A stretch of 38,398 nucleotides of DNA, taken from positions 1 through 38,398 of the forward strand of contig NZ_VWSD01000013.1 of the NCBI RefSeq assembly GCF_009829685.1, in the 5' to 3' direction. The stretch's first letter is position 1; every line of letters begins with the position of its first letter. The notes under the pieces were generated by a model, which saw nothing but the letters and a program-made list of their open reading frames with translations, ran no database searches and had not been told where the DNA came from. The stretch is from Cellulomonas citrea (GTDB lineage: Bacteria > Actinomycetota > Actinomycetes > Actinomycetales > Cellulomonadaceae). This document shows positions 27,538 through 36,476 of the stretch, piece by piece. The position numbers and the translations under genes were made by a program.

Positions 27538-27572
27538 GTCCCGGCTCCGGGTGCGCGTCGCCGCGCCGGGAC
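27538..27572 (+). terminator. Hairpin after manC
   Basis: GTCCCGGC and GCCGGGAC form a perfect 8-bp stem around a 19-nt loop that can pair further. It begins 10 nt after the manC stop and ends before the next promoter. No T-run follows. Confidence 0.45.
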
Positions 27573-27582
27573 GCCGGGGCGT

Positions 27583-27588
27583 TAGCCT
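27583..27588 (+). promoter_or_regulatory. -10 element of the M20 amidohydrolase gene (TAGCCT)
   Basis: TAGCCT is exactly 6 nt before GTG 27595 with no Shine-Dalgarno, fitting a leaderless start. Confidence 0.5.
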
Positions 27589-27594
27589 GCCCAG

Positions 27595-28857
27595 GTGGCG
27601 AGCGTGACAGAACCCAGGTCAGGAGCCCGGTCGGAACCTCGGCCGGGCGGCGTCGCGGGCCGGATCGTCGAGCTCGTGGCCGAGCTCGACGCCGAGCTCG
27701 TGCGGATCCGTCGTGACCTGCACGCCCACCCCGAGCTGGCCCGGACCGAGGAGCGCAGCACGCGGGTCGTCGCCGAACGGCTCACCGCCGCCGGGCTCGC
27801 ACCGCGGCTGGCACCGGGCACCGGGCTGGTGGTCGACATCGGCGAGGTCGCAGTCGGCGAACGTCGGGTGGGGCTGCGCGCCGACCTCGACGCCCTGCCG
27901 GTTCCCGACACCTGCGGTCACCCGTTCGCGTCCACCGTCAAGGGCGTCGCGCACGCGTGCGGGCACGACGTCCACACGACGGTGGTGCTCGGTGCGGGGC
28001 TCGTGCTGGCCCGGCTCGCGGACGAGGGTCTGCTGCCCGGTGGCGTCCGCCTCATCTTCCAGCCCGCCGAGGAGGTCCACCCCGGCGGGTCGCTCGACCT
28101 CATGGCCACCGGTGCGCTGGACGGTGTCGGTCCGCTGTTCGCCGTGCACTGCGAGCCCCGCCTCGACGTCGGCCAGGTGGGCACCCGGATCGGCGCGATC
28201 ACCTCGGCGTCGGACGCCGTGCACGTGCGGCTCACCGGCCCGGGCGGGCACACCTCGCGCCCGCACGTGACGGCCGACCTCGTCTTCGCCCTCGGCGAGG
28301 TCATCACCTCCGTCCCGGCCATCCTCGGACGCCGGCTGGACCCGCGCTGGGGCGTCAACCTCACCTGGGGGGCGGTGCACGCCGGCAGCGCGTCCAACGC
28401 CATCCCGGCCTCCGGCGCGCTCGAGGGCACGTTGCGCTGCCTGGACGTGCGGGCCTGGGAACGGGCCGCGCAGGAGTTCGAGCAGGCGGTCCGAGCGGTC
28501 GCCGAGCCGTTCGGCGTGCACGTCGAGGTCAAGGCGCAGCGCGGTGTGCCGCCGGTGGTCAACGACGCCGGCTGCACGGGGCTGCTCGAGCAGGCGGCGT
28601 CCGAGGTCGTGGGCCCGTCGGCCGTCGTGCTCACCGAGCAGTCCCTCGGCGGCGAGGACTTCGCGTGGTATCTCACGAAGGTGCCGGGCGCCATGGCCCG
28701 GCTGGGCACGCGCCGGCCTGGCGGGCGCACCTACGACCTGCACCAGGGTGACCTCGACGTCGACGAGCGCGCGATCGGGTACGGGGCGGCGCTGCTGGCC
28801 CGCACCGCGGTGCTCGCGGCAGGCGCTGTCGGCGCCGGTGCGGTGTCCGACCGCTGA
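27595..28857 (+). CDS. M20 family amidohydrolase / peptidase
   Basis: This 420-residue metal hydrolase is of the aminoacylase/IAA-amino-acid hydrolase type. Zinc-site motifs are LRADLDALP, HACGHDVH at 120-127, QPAEEVHPGG with the catalytic glutamate pair, and the late SLGGEDFAWYL. The dimerisation domain is present (HVRLTGPGGHTSRPH). It probably cleaves N-acylated amino acids or small amide-linked compounds; the substrate is not predictable. It shares no operon with the flanking genes: its own promoter precedes it and a 205-nt gap follows. It is distinct from dapE, which belongs to another M20 branch. Confidence 0.88.
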   Translation: MASVTEPRSGARSEPRPGGVAGRIVELVAELDAELVRIRRDLHAHPELARTEERSTRVVAERLTAAGLAPRLAPGTGLVVDIGEVAVGERRVGLRADLDALPVPDTCGHPFASTVKGVAHACGHDVHTTVVLGAGLVLARLADEGLLPGGVRLIFQPAEEVHPGGSLDLMATGALDGVGPLFAVHCEPRLDVGQVGTRIGAITSASDAVHVRLTGPGGHTSRPHVTADLVFALGEVITSVPAILGRRLDPRWGVNLTWGAVHAGSASNAIPASGALEGTLRCLDVRAWERAAQEFEQAVRAVAEPFGVHVEVKAQRGVPPVVNDAGCTGLLEQAASEVVGPSAVVLTEQSLGGEDFAWYLTKVPGAMARLGTRRPGGRTYDLHQGDLDVDERAIGYGAALLARTAVLAAGAVGAGAVSDR

Positions 28858-29062
28858 GATCAGCGCGCCCATCGGCCGGACAGTTGTTGCGATGCTGTAA
28901 CGGAACGTGCCTGCGGGCGACCCAGTAACCGGGCCGTCATCGAAGTCTGCGTACTCTTCGGCGGGTCAGGGCCGGACGGCCGTGCGGAGCCGTGAGGTGC
29001 GTCAGACGCACACCGGTGACGCCGGGACGGACCGGCCGGGTGACCAGCAGCAGGAGACGTGC
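28858..29062 (+). promoter_or_regulatory. Upstream region of the nucleoside-uptake lipoprotein gene
   Basis: This 205-nt gap has two weak -10 candidates, TGTAAC (28896-28901) and TACTCT (28952-28957), neither with a good -35. GTGCGT-CAG-ACGCAC (28997-29011) is a perfect 6-bp inverted repeat followed by the palindrome CACCGGTG. These could bind a regulator or form a leader hairpin. No known purine riboswitch pattern is recognisable. Confidence 0.35.
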
Positions 29063-30157
29063 GTGAAGAACTTCATCCGTGTGGTCGCACTCGGCGGTAC
29101 GGCGGCCCTCGCCCTCGCCGCGTGCGGCAGCGCCCCGAGCGCCACCCCCTCGTCCTCGGCGTCCGGCGGCAACTCGAGCTACAAGGCCTGCATGGTGTCC
29201 GACGCCGGCGGGTTCGACGACAAGTCGTTCAACCAGTCCGGGTACGAGGGCCTGCAGAAGGCCGGTACCGACCTCGGCATCCAGGTCAAGACCGTGGAGT
29301 CGAAGCAGGAGAGCGACTACACCCCCAACGTCGAGAGCATGATCTCCGAGAAGTGCGACCTCATCATCGGGGTCGGCTTCCTGCTCGAGCCGGCGATCCA
29401 CAAGGCCGCCCAGGCGAACCCGGACGTCAAGTTCGCGCTCGTCGACAGCTCCTTCCAGGACGCGGACTACAAGCCCGTCACCATCGAGAACGCCAAGCCG
29501 ATCCTGTTCGACACGGCGCAGGCCGCCTACCTCGCCGGCTACCTGGCCGCGGGCGTGTCGAAGACCGGCACCATCGGCACCTTCGGTGGCATGCAGATCC
29601 CGTCGGTGACGATCTTCATGGACGGCCTCGCCGACGGCGTCGCCAAGTACAACGAGGACAACGGGAAGTCCGTCAAGGTCCTCGGCTGGGACAAGGCCGC
29701 GCAGACCGGCTCCTTCACCGGCACGTTCGACGACCAGTCGACCGGCCAGACCCAGGGCAAGGCGCTGCTGGACCAGGGTGCGGACATCGTCATGCCCGTC
29801 GCCGGTCCGGTCGGTCTCGGCACCGTCGCCGCGATCAAGTCGGCCAACAACGGCTCGATGCTCATCGGCGTCGACTCCGACTGGGCCGTGTCCAACCCCG
29901 ACTCGGCGTCGATCACCCTGACGTCGGTCATCAAGGAGATCGGCCAGGCGGTCTACGACACCGTCAAGGTCTCCTCCGAGGGCAGCTTCTCCTCCGACCC
30001 GTACGTCGGGACGCTGAAGAACGGTGGCGTCGGCCTGGCGCCGTTCCACGACCTGGCGTCCTCGGTGCCGTCCGACCTGTCGACCAAGGTCGACTCGCTC
30101 AAGAAGGACATCATCGACGGCAAGATCACGGTCACCTCGCCCTCCACGCCGAAGTGA
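29063..30157 (+). CDS. BMP family nucleoside-binding lipoprotein
   Basis: This 364-residue solute-binding protein belongs to the basic membrane protein (PnrA/BmpA) family, which binds purine and other nucleosides. The lipobox L18-A-A-C21 gives a lipid-anchored mature protein starting at C21, followed by a Ser-rich linker. Family motifs follow: [57 protein letters not shown] and [16 protein letters not shown] (29052-29057) 5 nt before GTG 29063 sets the start. It heads the transporter set and is separated from the ATPase by a long hairpin, as expected if the binding protein is made in excess. Confidence 0.95.
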   Translation: MKNFIRVVALGGTAALALAACGSAPSATPSSSASGGNSSYKACMVSDAGGFDDKSFNQSGYEGLQKAGTDLGIQVKTVESKQESDYTPNVESMISEKCDLIIGVGFLLEPAIHKAAQANPDVKFALVDSSFQDADYKPVTIENAKPILFDTAQAAYLAGYLAAGVSKTGTIGTFGGMQIPSVTIFMDGLADGVAKYNEDNGKSVKVLGWDKAAQTGSFTGTFDDQSTGQTQGKALLDQGADIVMPVAGPVGLGTVAAIKSANNGSMLIGVDSDWAVSNPDSASITLTSVIKEIGQAVYDTVKVSSEGSFSSDPYVGTLKNGGVGLAPFHDLASSVPSDLSTKVDSLKKDIIDGKITVTSPSTPK

Positions 30158-30173
30158 TCTAGCAGCACCTCGA

Positions 30174-30209
30174 CACCGACGGCCCGGGCTACGGCCCGGG
30201 CCGTCGGTG
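30174..30209 (+). terminator. Strong intercistronic hairpin after the BMP gene
   Basis: A perfect 16-bp stem (30174-30189 / 30194-30209) has a TACG tetraloop and starts 16 nt after the stop. There is no T-run. It may partly terminate transcription or protect the 3' end of the lipoprotein mRNA. Confidence 0.7.
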
Positions 30210-30249
30210 CGTCCTGGGCCGGTGCGTGGGCACCGGCCGTCAAGGTCGC

Positions 30250-30255
30250 TAGTGT
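30250..30255 (+). promoter_or_regulatory. Candidate secondary -10 before the ABC ATPase gene (TAGTGT)
   Basis: TAGTGT lies after the hairpin and 32 nt before GTG 30288. It could restart transcription of the transporter core. The -35 is weak, so confidence is low. Confidence 0.3.
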
Positions 30256-30287
30256 CTGACAGTCGTCCATCGCCCGAAGGAGGGCCC

Positions 30288-31877
30288 GTGAGGCTCGAGC
30301 TGCGGGGAGTCACCAAGAGGTTCGGCTCCCTGGTCGCCAACGACCACATCGACCTGGTCGTCGAACCGGGCGAGATCCACGCCCTGCTCGGTGAGAACGG
30401 TGCCGGCAAGAGCACCCTGATGAACGTCCTGTACGGGCTGTACGACGCCGACGAGGGCGAGATCGCCATCGACGGCGCGCCGGTGCGGTTCAGCGGGCCC
30501 GGCGATGCGATGGCGGCCGGTATCGGCATGGTGCACCAGCACTTCATGCTCGTGCCGGTGTTCACCGTCGCCGAGAACGTGGTGCTCGGCAACGAGCCCG
30601 TCCGCCCCGGTGGGCTCATCAACCTCGCCGAGGCGCGTCGACGGGTCAAGGAGATCTCCGACCGGTTCGGGTTCGACGTGGACCCCGACGCCATGGTCGA
30701 GGACCTGTCGGTCGGCGCCCAGCAGCGGGTCGAGATCATCAAGGCGCTGTCCCGCAAGGCCGAGGTCGTCATCCTGGACGAGCCCACCGCTGTGCTCACG
30801 CCCCAGGAGACCGACGAGCTCATCGCGATCATGCGTCAGCTCAAGGAGTCGGGCACCTCGATCGTCTTCATCACCCACAAGCTGCGCGAGGTGCGCGCGG
30901 TGGCCGACCGGATCACCGTCATCCGGCGCGGCAAGGTCGTCGGCTCGGCCGAGCCGACGGCGTCCGAGACCGAGCTCGCCTCGCTCATGGTCGGCCGCGC
31001 GGTCGACCTGAGCGTGCACAAGGCGCCGGCGCAGCCGGGCGAGGCCACCGTGCAGGTCGAGGGCCTCACGGTGCTCGACCCCAACGGCGTCACGGTCCTG
31101 CAGGACGTGACCTTCGAGGTCGCCCGCGGCGAGATCCTCGCCGTCGCCGGTGTCCAGGGCAACGGGCAGACCGAGCTCACCGAGGTCATCACCGGCCTCC
31201 GGGCGCCCACCGCGGGCACCGTCACGCTCGACGGGAACGCGATGGCCGGCCGGTCGGTGCGCGAGGTGCTGCACGCCGGAGTCGGCTTCGTCCCGGAGGA
31301 CCGGACGAGCGACGGCCTGGTGGCCAGCTTCTCGATCGCCGAGAACCTCATCCTCGACCAGTACGACCGGCCGCCCTACTCGCGCCTCGGCGTGCTGCGC
31401 ACGGGCGTCATCGAGCAGAACGCCGAGCAGCGCACCCGGGAGTTCGACGTGCGCGCCGGTTCGGTCGACGACCACGCGAGCACCCTGTCCGGCGGCAACC
31501 AGCAGAAGGTCGTGCTGGCCCGTGAGCTGTCCCGGCCGCTGCGCCTGCTCGTCGCCTCGCAGCCCACCCGCGGTCTCGACGTCGGCTCGATCGAGTTCGT
31601 GCACGCCCGGATCGTCGCCGAACGCGACCAGGGGACGCCCGTCATCCTCGTGTCGACCGAGCTCGACGAGGTCGTCGCGCTGGCCGACCGGATCCTCGTG
31701 ATGTACCGCGGCCGGGTCATCGGGATCGTCCCGGGCGGCACCGACCGCGACGTGCTCGGCCTCATGATGGCCGGCGTGCCGGCCGACGAGGCGGCCGTCC
31801 AGGCCGCCGAGCACCACACCACCCTCGGCCAGGCCGTGCGCGGCCAGGCAGCCCAGGAAGGCGAGGAGGCACTGTGA
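30288..31877 (+). CDS. Nucleoside ABC transporter ATP-binding protein (two fused NBDs)
   Basis: The product is 529 residues with two ATPase domains in tandem, as in RbsA-like sugar and nucleoside importers. The first has Walker [10 protein letters not shown] at 35-43, a Q-loop near HQH (83-85), signature LSVGAQQR and Walker [10 protein letters not shown]. In the second, Walker A is degenerate ([10 protein letters not shown] lacks the lysine), the signature is LSGGNQQK and Walker B ends SQPTRGLD with Q in place of the catalytic E. That asymmetry is normal for this family. GAAGGAGGG (about 30276-30284) precedes GTG 30288. The stop overlaps the permease start (GTGA). Confidence 0.94.
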   Translation: MRLELRGVTKRFGSLVANDHIDLVVEPGEIHALLGENGAGKSTLMNVLYGLYDADEGEIAIDGAPVRFSGPGDAMAAGIGMVHQHFMLVPVFTVAENVVLGNEPVRPGGLINLAEARRRVKEISDRFGFDVDPDAMVEDLSVGAQQRVEIIKALSRKAEVVILDEPTAVLTPQETDELIAIMRQLKESGTSIVFITHKLREVRAVADRITVIRRGKVVGSAEPTASETELASLMVGRAVDLSVHKAPAQPGEATVQVEGLTVLDPNGVTVLQDVTFEVARGEILAVAGVQGNGQTELTEVITGLRAPTAGTVTLDGNAMAGRSVREVLHAGVGFVPEDRTSDGLVASFSIAENLILDQYDRPPYSRLGVLRTGVIEQNAEQRTREFDVRAGSVDDHASTLSGGNQQKVVLARELSRPLRLLVASQPTRGLDVGSIEFVHARIVAERDQGTPVILVSTELDEVVALADRILVMYRGRVIGIVPGGTDRDVLGLMMAGVPADEAAVQAAEHHTTLGQAVRGQAAQEGEEAL

Positions 31878-33184
31878 CCTCGACCAGCAGCACCGGCGGC
31901 ACCGACGCCGGACAGGCGCCGGCGGACCAGGTGGACGCGGCGCCGCCGACGTCCAACGGCGCCCCGGGCGCGAGCCGGTGGCGCGAGGTGGCGCTCGAGA
32001 TCGCGACCGGCAGCGCCGGTGTCACGGTGCTGGCCATCGTGCTCGCCCTGCTGTTCGGCGGCGTCCTCATCGCGGCGGCCGACCCGGCCGTGCAGAGCGC
32101 TGCGGGCTACTTCTTCGCCCGGCCGCTCGACCTGTTCTCGGCCGTCTGGCAGGCGGTGTCGCAGGCCTATGCGGCGCTGTTCTCCGGCGCCGTGTACGAC
32201 GTGCAGGCCGAGAGCTTCGCCCGGGGAATCAAGTCGCTCACCGAGACGCTCACCGTCGCGACCCCGCTCATCCTCGCCGGCCTCGGTCTGGGGATCGGCT
32301 TCCGGTCGAGCCTGTTCAACATCGGTGCCCAGGGCCAGGTCGTCCTCGGTGCGGTGTTCGCCGGGTACATCGGGTTCGCGTTCAACCTGCCTGCCCCGCT
32401 GCACCTGCTGCTCGCGGTGCTCGGCGGTGCGATCGGCGGCGGTCTGTGGGCCTCGATCGCGGGTGTGCTCAAGGCCCGGACCGGCGCCAACGAGGTGATC
32501 GTCACGATCATGCTCAACAACATCGCGGTCTACCTCATCGCCTACCTGCTGAGCCTGCACGCGTGGCAGCGGCCGGGCAGCAACAACCCGCAGTCGCCCG
32601 CGCTGCACGGGTCCGCGATGTTCCCGCTGCTGGCCGGTGAGAGGTACCGCCTGCACGCCGGGTTCCTGCTCGCGATCGTGGCGTGCGTCGTGGTCTGGTG
32701 GCTCATGGAGCGTTCGACGCTCGGCTTCCAGTTCCGTGCCGTCGGGGCCAACCCCGAGGCGGCCCGGACAGCCGGCATCTCGGTCGAGCGGGTCACCGTG
32801 TGGGTCATGCTCGTCGCGGGCATGCTCGCCGGGCTCGCCGGTGCGGCGCAGATCCTGGGCACCGAGGGCGGCAGCGGGCTCACCGGCGGCATCGCCGGCA
32901 CCGTCGGGATCGACGCGATCACCGTGGCCCTGCTCGGGCGGTCCAAGCCGCTCGGCATCTTCTTCTCCGGCCTCCTGTTCGGCGCGCTGCGCGCCGGTGG
33001 CGTGGTCATGCAGGCGCGCACCGGCACCCCGATCGACCTGGTGCTCGTCGTGCAGTCGCTCATCGTGCTGTTCATCGCGGCGCCGCCGCTCGTGCGCGCC
33101 GTCTTCCGGCTCCCGGCCCCCGGGTCACGCAAGGCAGCGGTCGACGTCCCGGCCGCCCTCACCGCCAAGGAGGTCCGCGCATGA
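31874..33184 (+). CDS. Nucleoside ABC transporter permease 1
   Basis: This 436-residue membrane protein is of the branched-chain/ribose permease superfamily (BPD_transp_2), with eight to ten hydrophobic helices after a hydrophilic N-terminus of about 40 residues. Family segments include [58 protein letters not shown] and [17 protein letters not shown], which is the coupling loop. A helix-rich C-terminus follows ([18 protein letters not shown]). It pairs with the next gene to form the heterodimeric channel. It starts at GTG 31874 overlapping the ATPase stop, with GAGGAGG just upstream. Confidence 0.93.
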   Translation: MTSTSSTGGTDAGQAPADQVDAAPPTSNGAPGASRWREVALEIATGSAGVTVLAIVLALLFGGVLIAAADPAVQSAAGYFFARPLDLFSAVWQAVSQAYAALFSGAVYDVQAESFARGIKSLTETLTVATPLILAGLGLGIGFRSSLFNIGAQGQVVLGAVFAGYIGFAFNLPAPLHLLLAVLGGAIGGGLWASIAGVLKARTGANEVIVTIMLNNIAVYLIAYLLSLHAWQRPGSNNPQSPALHGSAMFPLLAGERYRLHAGFLLAIVACVVVWWLMERSTLGFQFRAVGANPEAARTAGISVERVTVWVMLVAGMLAGLAGAAQILGTEGGSGLTGGIAGTVGIDAITVALLGRSKPLGIFFSGLLFGALRAGGVVMQARTGTPIDLVLVVQSLIVLFIAAPPLVRAVFRLPAPGSRKAAVDVPAALTAKEVRA

Positions 33185-34470
33185 GCGCCGTGACCGCACC
33201 GGCGCCCGCCGCGGCGCCGACGTCGGCAGTCCTGCCGCCGATCAGCCTCAAGGCCTCGATCGCGTACGGCGTCGGCGCGCTGGCCGGGCTGGTCCTGCTC
33301 GGCCTCGTCGGGCCGAACGGGCGCACCAGCGGGTTCGCCGTGTCCACCCGGACCGACGCGCTGCAGATCCCGGTGTTCCACGTCCCGTCCAAGATCAGCG
33401 CGGCACTGCTGTGCCTCGTGGCCCTGGCGCTGGCGTACCTGCATTACCGCGCCACCGTGAGCCGTCGCCGGCCGTCGCCGTGGATCGCGCCCGGGTACGG
33501 GGTGTCGATGGTGCTGGCCTTCCTGATCTGGGCCGTCGCGGGCAAGGACACGGTCCTGCCGCTCACGGGTCTGCTCGCCGGGTCGCTCTTCCTCGCGCTG
33601 CCGCTCGTGTTCGGTGCCCTCTCGGGTCTGCTCTGCGAGCGCTCGGGTGTGATCAACATCGCGATCGAGGGTCAGCTGCTGTTCGGGGCCTTCCTGGCCG
33701 CGGTCGTGGCCACGCTCACCAAGAACGCCTACTTCGGACTGGTCGCGGCCCCGGTCGCCGGTGTGCTCGTGGCCTCGCTGCTCGTGCTGTTCGCGGTGAA
33801 GTACCACGTGGACCAGATCATCGTCGGCGTCGTGCTCAACGTGCTCGTCATCGGCCTGACCAGCTACCTGTTCTCCACGGTGCTCAAGCTCAACGCGAGC
33901 ACGTGGAACTCCCCGCCCGGGCTGCCCGTGCTGCCGATCCCCGTGCTGTCGGAGATCCCCGTGATCGGCCCGGTGCTGTTCCGGCAGACCGCGCTCGTGT
34001 ACCTCATGTACGTCGTCGTGGCCGTCCTGCAGGTGATGGTGTTCCGCAGCCGGTGGGGCCTGCGGCTGCGCTCGGTGGGTGAGCACCCCAAGGCCGCCGA
34101 CACGGTCGGCATCAAGGTCAACCGGACCCGGGTGCGTGCGGTGCTGCTCGGTGGCGCGGTCGCCGGGCTCGGCGGGGCGTTCTACACGGTGGGCAACTCG
34201 CTGGCCTTCGGCAAGGAGATGACCAACGGCGGCGGGTACATCGCGCTGGCGGCCATGATCCTCGGGCGCTGGCGGCCCAAGGGTGCTCTGGCTGCGGCCC
34301 TGCTGTTCGGCTTCGCCAACAGCCTGCAGCAGCAGCTCAACATCATCGGGACTGCCGTGCCCAGCCAGATCATGCTCATGACGCCGTACCTGGTGACGAT
34401 CTTCGCGGTCGCGGGGATCGTCGGAAAGGTGCGCGCGCCCGCCTCGGAGGGCATCCCCTATGTCAAGTGA
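33181..34470 (+). CDS. Nucleoside ABC transporter permease 2
   Basis: This is the second channel subunit, 429 residues, with about ten hydrophobic helices. Conserved parts are ALSGLLCERSGVINIAIEGQLLFGA, YHVDQIIVGVVLNVLVIGLTSYL, the coupling loop LRSVGEHPKAADTVGIKVNR and NGGGYIALAAMILGRWRPKGA. The N-terminal hydrophilic stretch is short. ATG 33181 overlaps the preceding stop (ATGA), with AAGGAGG (33167-33173) 7 nt upstream. Its last 11 nt overlap the start of cdd, tying transport to salvage. Confidence 0.93.
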   Translation: MSAVTAPAPAAAPTSAVLPPISLKASIAYGVGALAGLVLLGLVGPNGRTSGFAVSTRTDALQIPVFHVPSKISAALLCLVALALAYLHYRATVSRRRPSPWIAPGYGVSMVLAFLIWAVAGKDTVLPLTGLLAGSLFLALPLVFGALSGLLCERSGVINIAIEGQLLFGAFLAAVVATLTKNAYFGLVAAPVAGVLVASLLVLFAVKYHVDQIIVGVVLNVLVIGLTSYLFSTVLKLNASTWNSPPGLPVLPIPVLSEIPVIGPVLFRQTALVYLMYVVVAVLQVMVFRSRWGLRLRSVGEHPKAADTVGIKVNRTRVRAVLLGGAVAGLGGAFYTVGNSLAFGKEMTNGGGYIALAAMILGRWRPKGALAAALLFGFANSLQQQLNIIGTAVPSQIMLMTPYLVTIFAVAGIVGKVRAPASEGIPYVK

Positions 34471-34861
34471 CATCGACTGGGACGGGCTGCGCGCCGCGGC
34501 CCGTGACGTCATGACCCGGGCCTACGCGCCCTACTCGAAGTTCCCGGTGGGCGCCGCGGCGCTCGTCGACGACGGACGGGTGGTCACCGGCTGCAACGTC
34601 GAGAACGCCTCGTACGGTCTGACGCTGTGCGCCGAGTGCGCGCTCGTCTCGGGTCTGCACGTCTCGGGCGGCGGCCGGCTGGTCGCGTTCACGTGCGTCG
34701 CCGGCGACGGTGAGGTCGTCATGCCCTGCGGCCGGTGCCGTCAGCTGCTGTTCGAGCACGGCGGGCCCGCCCTGCTCGTCGAGACCGTGTCGGGGGTGCT
34801 GCCGATGTCCCAGGTGCTCCCCGACGCCTTCGGACCCGAGGACCTGGTGACCCGCGCATGA
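34460..34861 (+). CDS. cdd: Cytidine deaminase
   Basis: This 133-residue zinc enzyme, of the small homotetrameric type, deaminates cytidine and deoxycytidine to uridine forms. The zinc ligands are C57, C90 and C93 (LCAEC and MPCGRC), with catalytic E59. The N-terminal YAPYSKFPVGAAAL and GCNVENASYGLTLCAE are diagnostic. GGAGGG (34446-34451) precedes ATG 34460. It overlaps the permease gene by 11 nt and deoA by 4 nt. In this operon it would prepare imported cytidines for phosphorolysis. Confidence 0.96.
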   Translation: MSSDIDWDGLRAAARDVMTRAYAPYSKFPVGAAALVDDGRVVTGCNVENASYGLTLCAECALVSGLHVSGGGRLVAFTCVAGDGEVVMPCGRCRQLLFEHGGPALLVETVSGVLPMSQVLPDAFGPEDLVTRA

Positions 34862-36147
34862 GCGAGCCGTTCGACGCCGTCGACGTCATCGTCGCCAAGA
34901 GGGACGGGCACCGCCTCACCGGTCCGCAGATCGACTGGGTGCTCGACGCCTACACCCGCGGGGTGGTGGCCGACGAGCAGATGTCCGCGCTCGCGATGGC
35001 GATCCTGCTCAACGGCATGGACCGGGACGAGATCGCCCGCTGGACCGCCGCGATGATCGCCTCAGGCGAGCGGCTGGACTTCTCCGGGCTGTCGCGCCGG
35101 ACCGCCGACAAGCACTCCACGGGCGGGGTCGGCGACAAGATCACGCTGCCGCTCGCGCCGCTCGTCGCCTCCTTCGGGGTGGCCGTGCCGCAGCTGTCCG
35201 GCCGAGGGCTGGGGCACACCGGCGGGACGCTCGACAAGCTCGAGTCGATCCCCGGGTGGCGCGCCGCGCTGAGCAACGCCGAGATGATGGCGCAGCTCGA
35301 GTCCGTCGGGGCGGTCATCTGCCAGGCCGGCTCCGGGCTGGCGCCCGCGGACCGCAAGCTCTACGCGCTGCGCGACGTCACCGGGACGGTCGAGGCCATC
35401 CCGCTCATCGCCAGCTCGATCATGAGCAAGAAGATCGCCGAGGGCACCGGCTCGCTCGTGCTCGACGTCAAGGTCGGCTCGGGTGCGTTCATGAAGGACC
35501 TGGACCGGGCGCGCGAGCTGGCTCGCACCATGGTGGAGCTGGGCACCGACGCGGGGGTGCACACCGTCGCGCTGCTCACCGACATGTCGGTGCCGCTCGG
35601 GCTGACGGCCGGCAATGCGCTCGAGGTCCGTGAGTCCGTCGAGGTGCTGGCGGGCGGGGGACCGGCCGACGTCGTCGAGCTCACCGTGGCGTTGGCGCGT
35701 GAGATGCTCGACGCGGCCGGGCGGCCGGACGCCGACCCCGCCAAGGCGCTGGCCGACGGGTCCGCGATGGACACCTGGCGGGCGATGATCGCGGCCCAGG
35801 GTGGCGACGTGGACGCCGTGCTGCCGGTGGCGCGCGAGCACGAGGTGGTCGTGGCCGAGCGCGACGGGGTCGTGCGCACGCTGGACGCCTACGCCGTGGG
35901 CGTGGCCGCGTGGCGGCTCGGCGCGGGCCGGGCGCGCAAGGAGGACCCGGTGCAGGCCGGTGCGGGTGTCGAGCTGCACGTGCGCCCGGGGGATCCGGTG
36001 CGCGCCGGGCAGCCGATCCTCACGCTGCACACCGACACCCCGGAGCGGTTCGAGCGGGCCCGTGCGGCGCTGACCGGCGGGATCGTCGTCGAGACGGGTA
36101 CCGCCGCGGCTCCTGGCCCGCTCGTGCTCGACCGGATCGCGGTCTGA
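34858..36147 (+). CDS. deoA: Thymidine (pyrimidine-nucleoside) phosphorylase
   Basis: This 429-residue enzyme cleaves thymidine or deoxyuridine with phosphate to the base and deoxyribose 1-phosphate. The family signature SGRGLGHTGGTLDKLES is at 114-130. KHSTGGVGDK is the phosphate-binding loop, and IMSKKIAEGTGSLVLDVK holds substrate-binding residues. The C-terminal domain (GDPVRAGQPILTLHTD) is the biotin-carboxyl-carrier-like part typical of the family. ATG 34858 overlaps the cdd stop (ATGA). It may accept uridine as well. Confidence 0.95.
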   Translation: MSEPFDAVDVIVAKRDGHRLTGPQIDWVLDAYTRGVVADEQMSALAMAILLNGMDRDEIARWTAAMIASGERLDFSGLSRRTADKHSTGGVGDKITLPLAPLVASFGVAVPQLSGRGLGHTGGTLDKLESIPGWRAALSNAEMMAQLESVGAVICQAGSGLAPADRKLYALRDVTGTVEAIPLIASSIMSKKIAEGTGSLVLDVKVGSGAFMKDLDRARELARTMVELGTDAGVHTVALLTDMSVPLGLTAGNALEVRESVEVLAGGGPADVVELTVALAREMLDAAGRPDADPAKALADGSAMDTWRAMIAAQGGDVDAVLPVAREHEVVVAERDGVVRTLDAYAVGVAAWRLGAGRARKEDPVQAGAGVELHVRPGDPVRAGQPILTLHTDTPERFERARAALTGGIVVETGTAAAPGPLVLDRIAV

Positions 36148-36234
36148 TCCGTCTCGTCGGGACCGACGGCCGGGAGCCGGACCGGCGTGAGGGTGCCAGG
36201 ATGGGACACCACGAACGCGGTGCGGCAGGGGGAA

Positions 36235-36241
36235 GGGGAGG
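36235..36241 (+). promoter_or_regulatory. Strong Shine-Dalgarno of the acidic small protein (GGGGAGG)
   Basis: GGGGAGG lies 7 nt before ATG 36249 and decides that start. A -10-like CAGGAT (36197-36202) upstream suggests this part of the locus may have its own promoter. The 101-nt gap after deoA holds nothing else clear. Confidence 0.4.
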
Positions 36242-36248
36242 TGCGGTG

Positions 36249-36476
36249 ATGAGCACGGTTCCCGGTGAACCCGCATGGCGTGATGCCGGGCTGCGACCGG
36301 TCGACCCGGACGAGCCGCTGCGGCTCACCGATCCCGGCCACGTGCCCTCCGACCCGGAGGAGTACGCGCCCGACCCCGCGCGAGCGGACCTGGAGGCTGC
36401 GGCCGACGAGGCCGATGTGCTCGATCAGGACACCGACGCGGCCCTGGACACCGACGACGAGGACGAGGACGAGTGA
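36249..36476 (+). CDS. Small acidic protein of unknown function in the salvage locus
   Basis: This 75-residue, strongly acidic protein shows a patterned N-terminus ([37 protein letters not shown]) and a tail of alternating Asp/Glu (DTDDEDEDE). It has no membrane segment, cysteine or recognisable domain. GTG 36246 is one codon earlier and in frame. The stop overlaps the add start (GTGA), so the two are coupled. The regular codon use and strong ribosome site support a real gene. I do not recognise its family. Confidence 0.65.
   Translation: MSTVPGEPAWRDAGLRPVDPDEPLRLTDPGHVPSDPEEYAPDPARADLEAAADEADVLDQDTDAALDTDDEDEDE

Noticed and set aside
28858-29062. Purine riboswitch before the BMP gene
   Set aside because: I could not find the conserved three-way junction pattern. 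The visible repeats are short and fit DNA operators at least as well.
36153-36190. Terminator after deoA
   Set aside because: The only pairing (CCGTC with GACGG and nearby short stems) is 5 bp with a long loop and no T-run, too weak to list.
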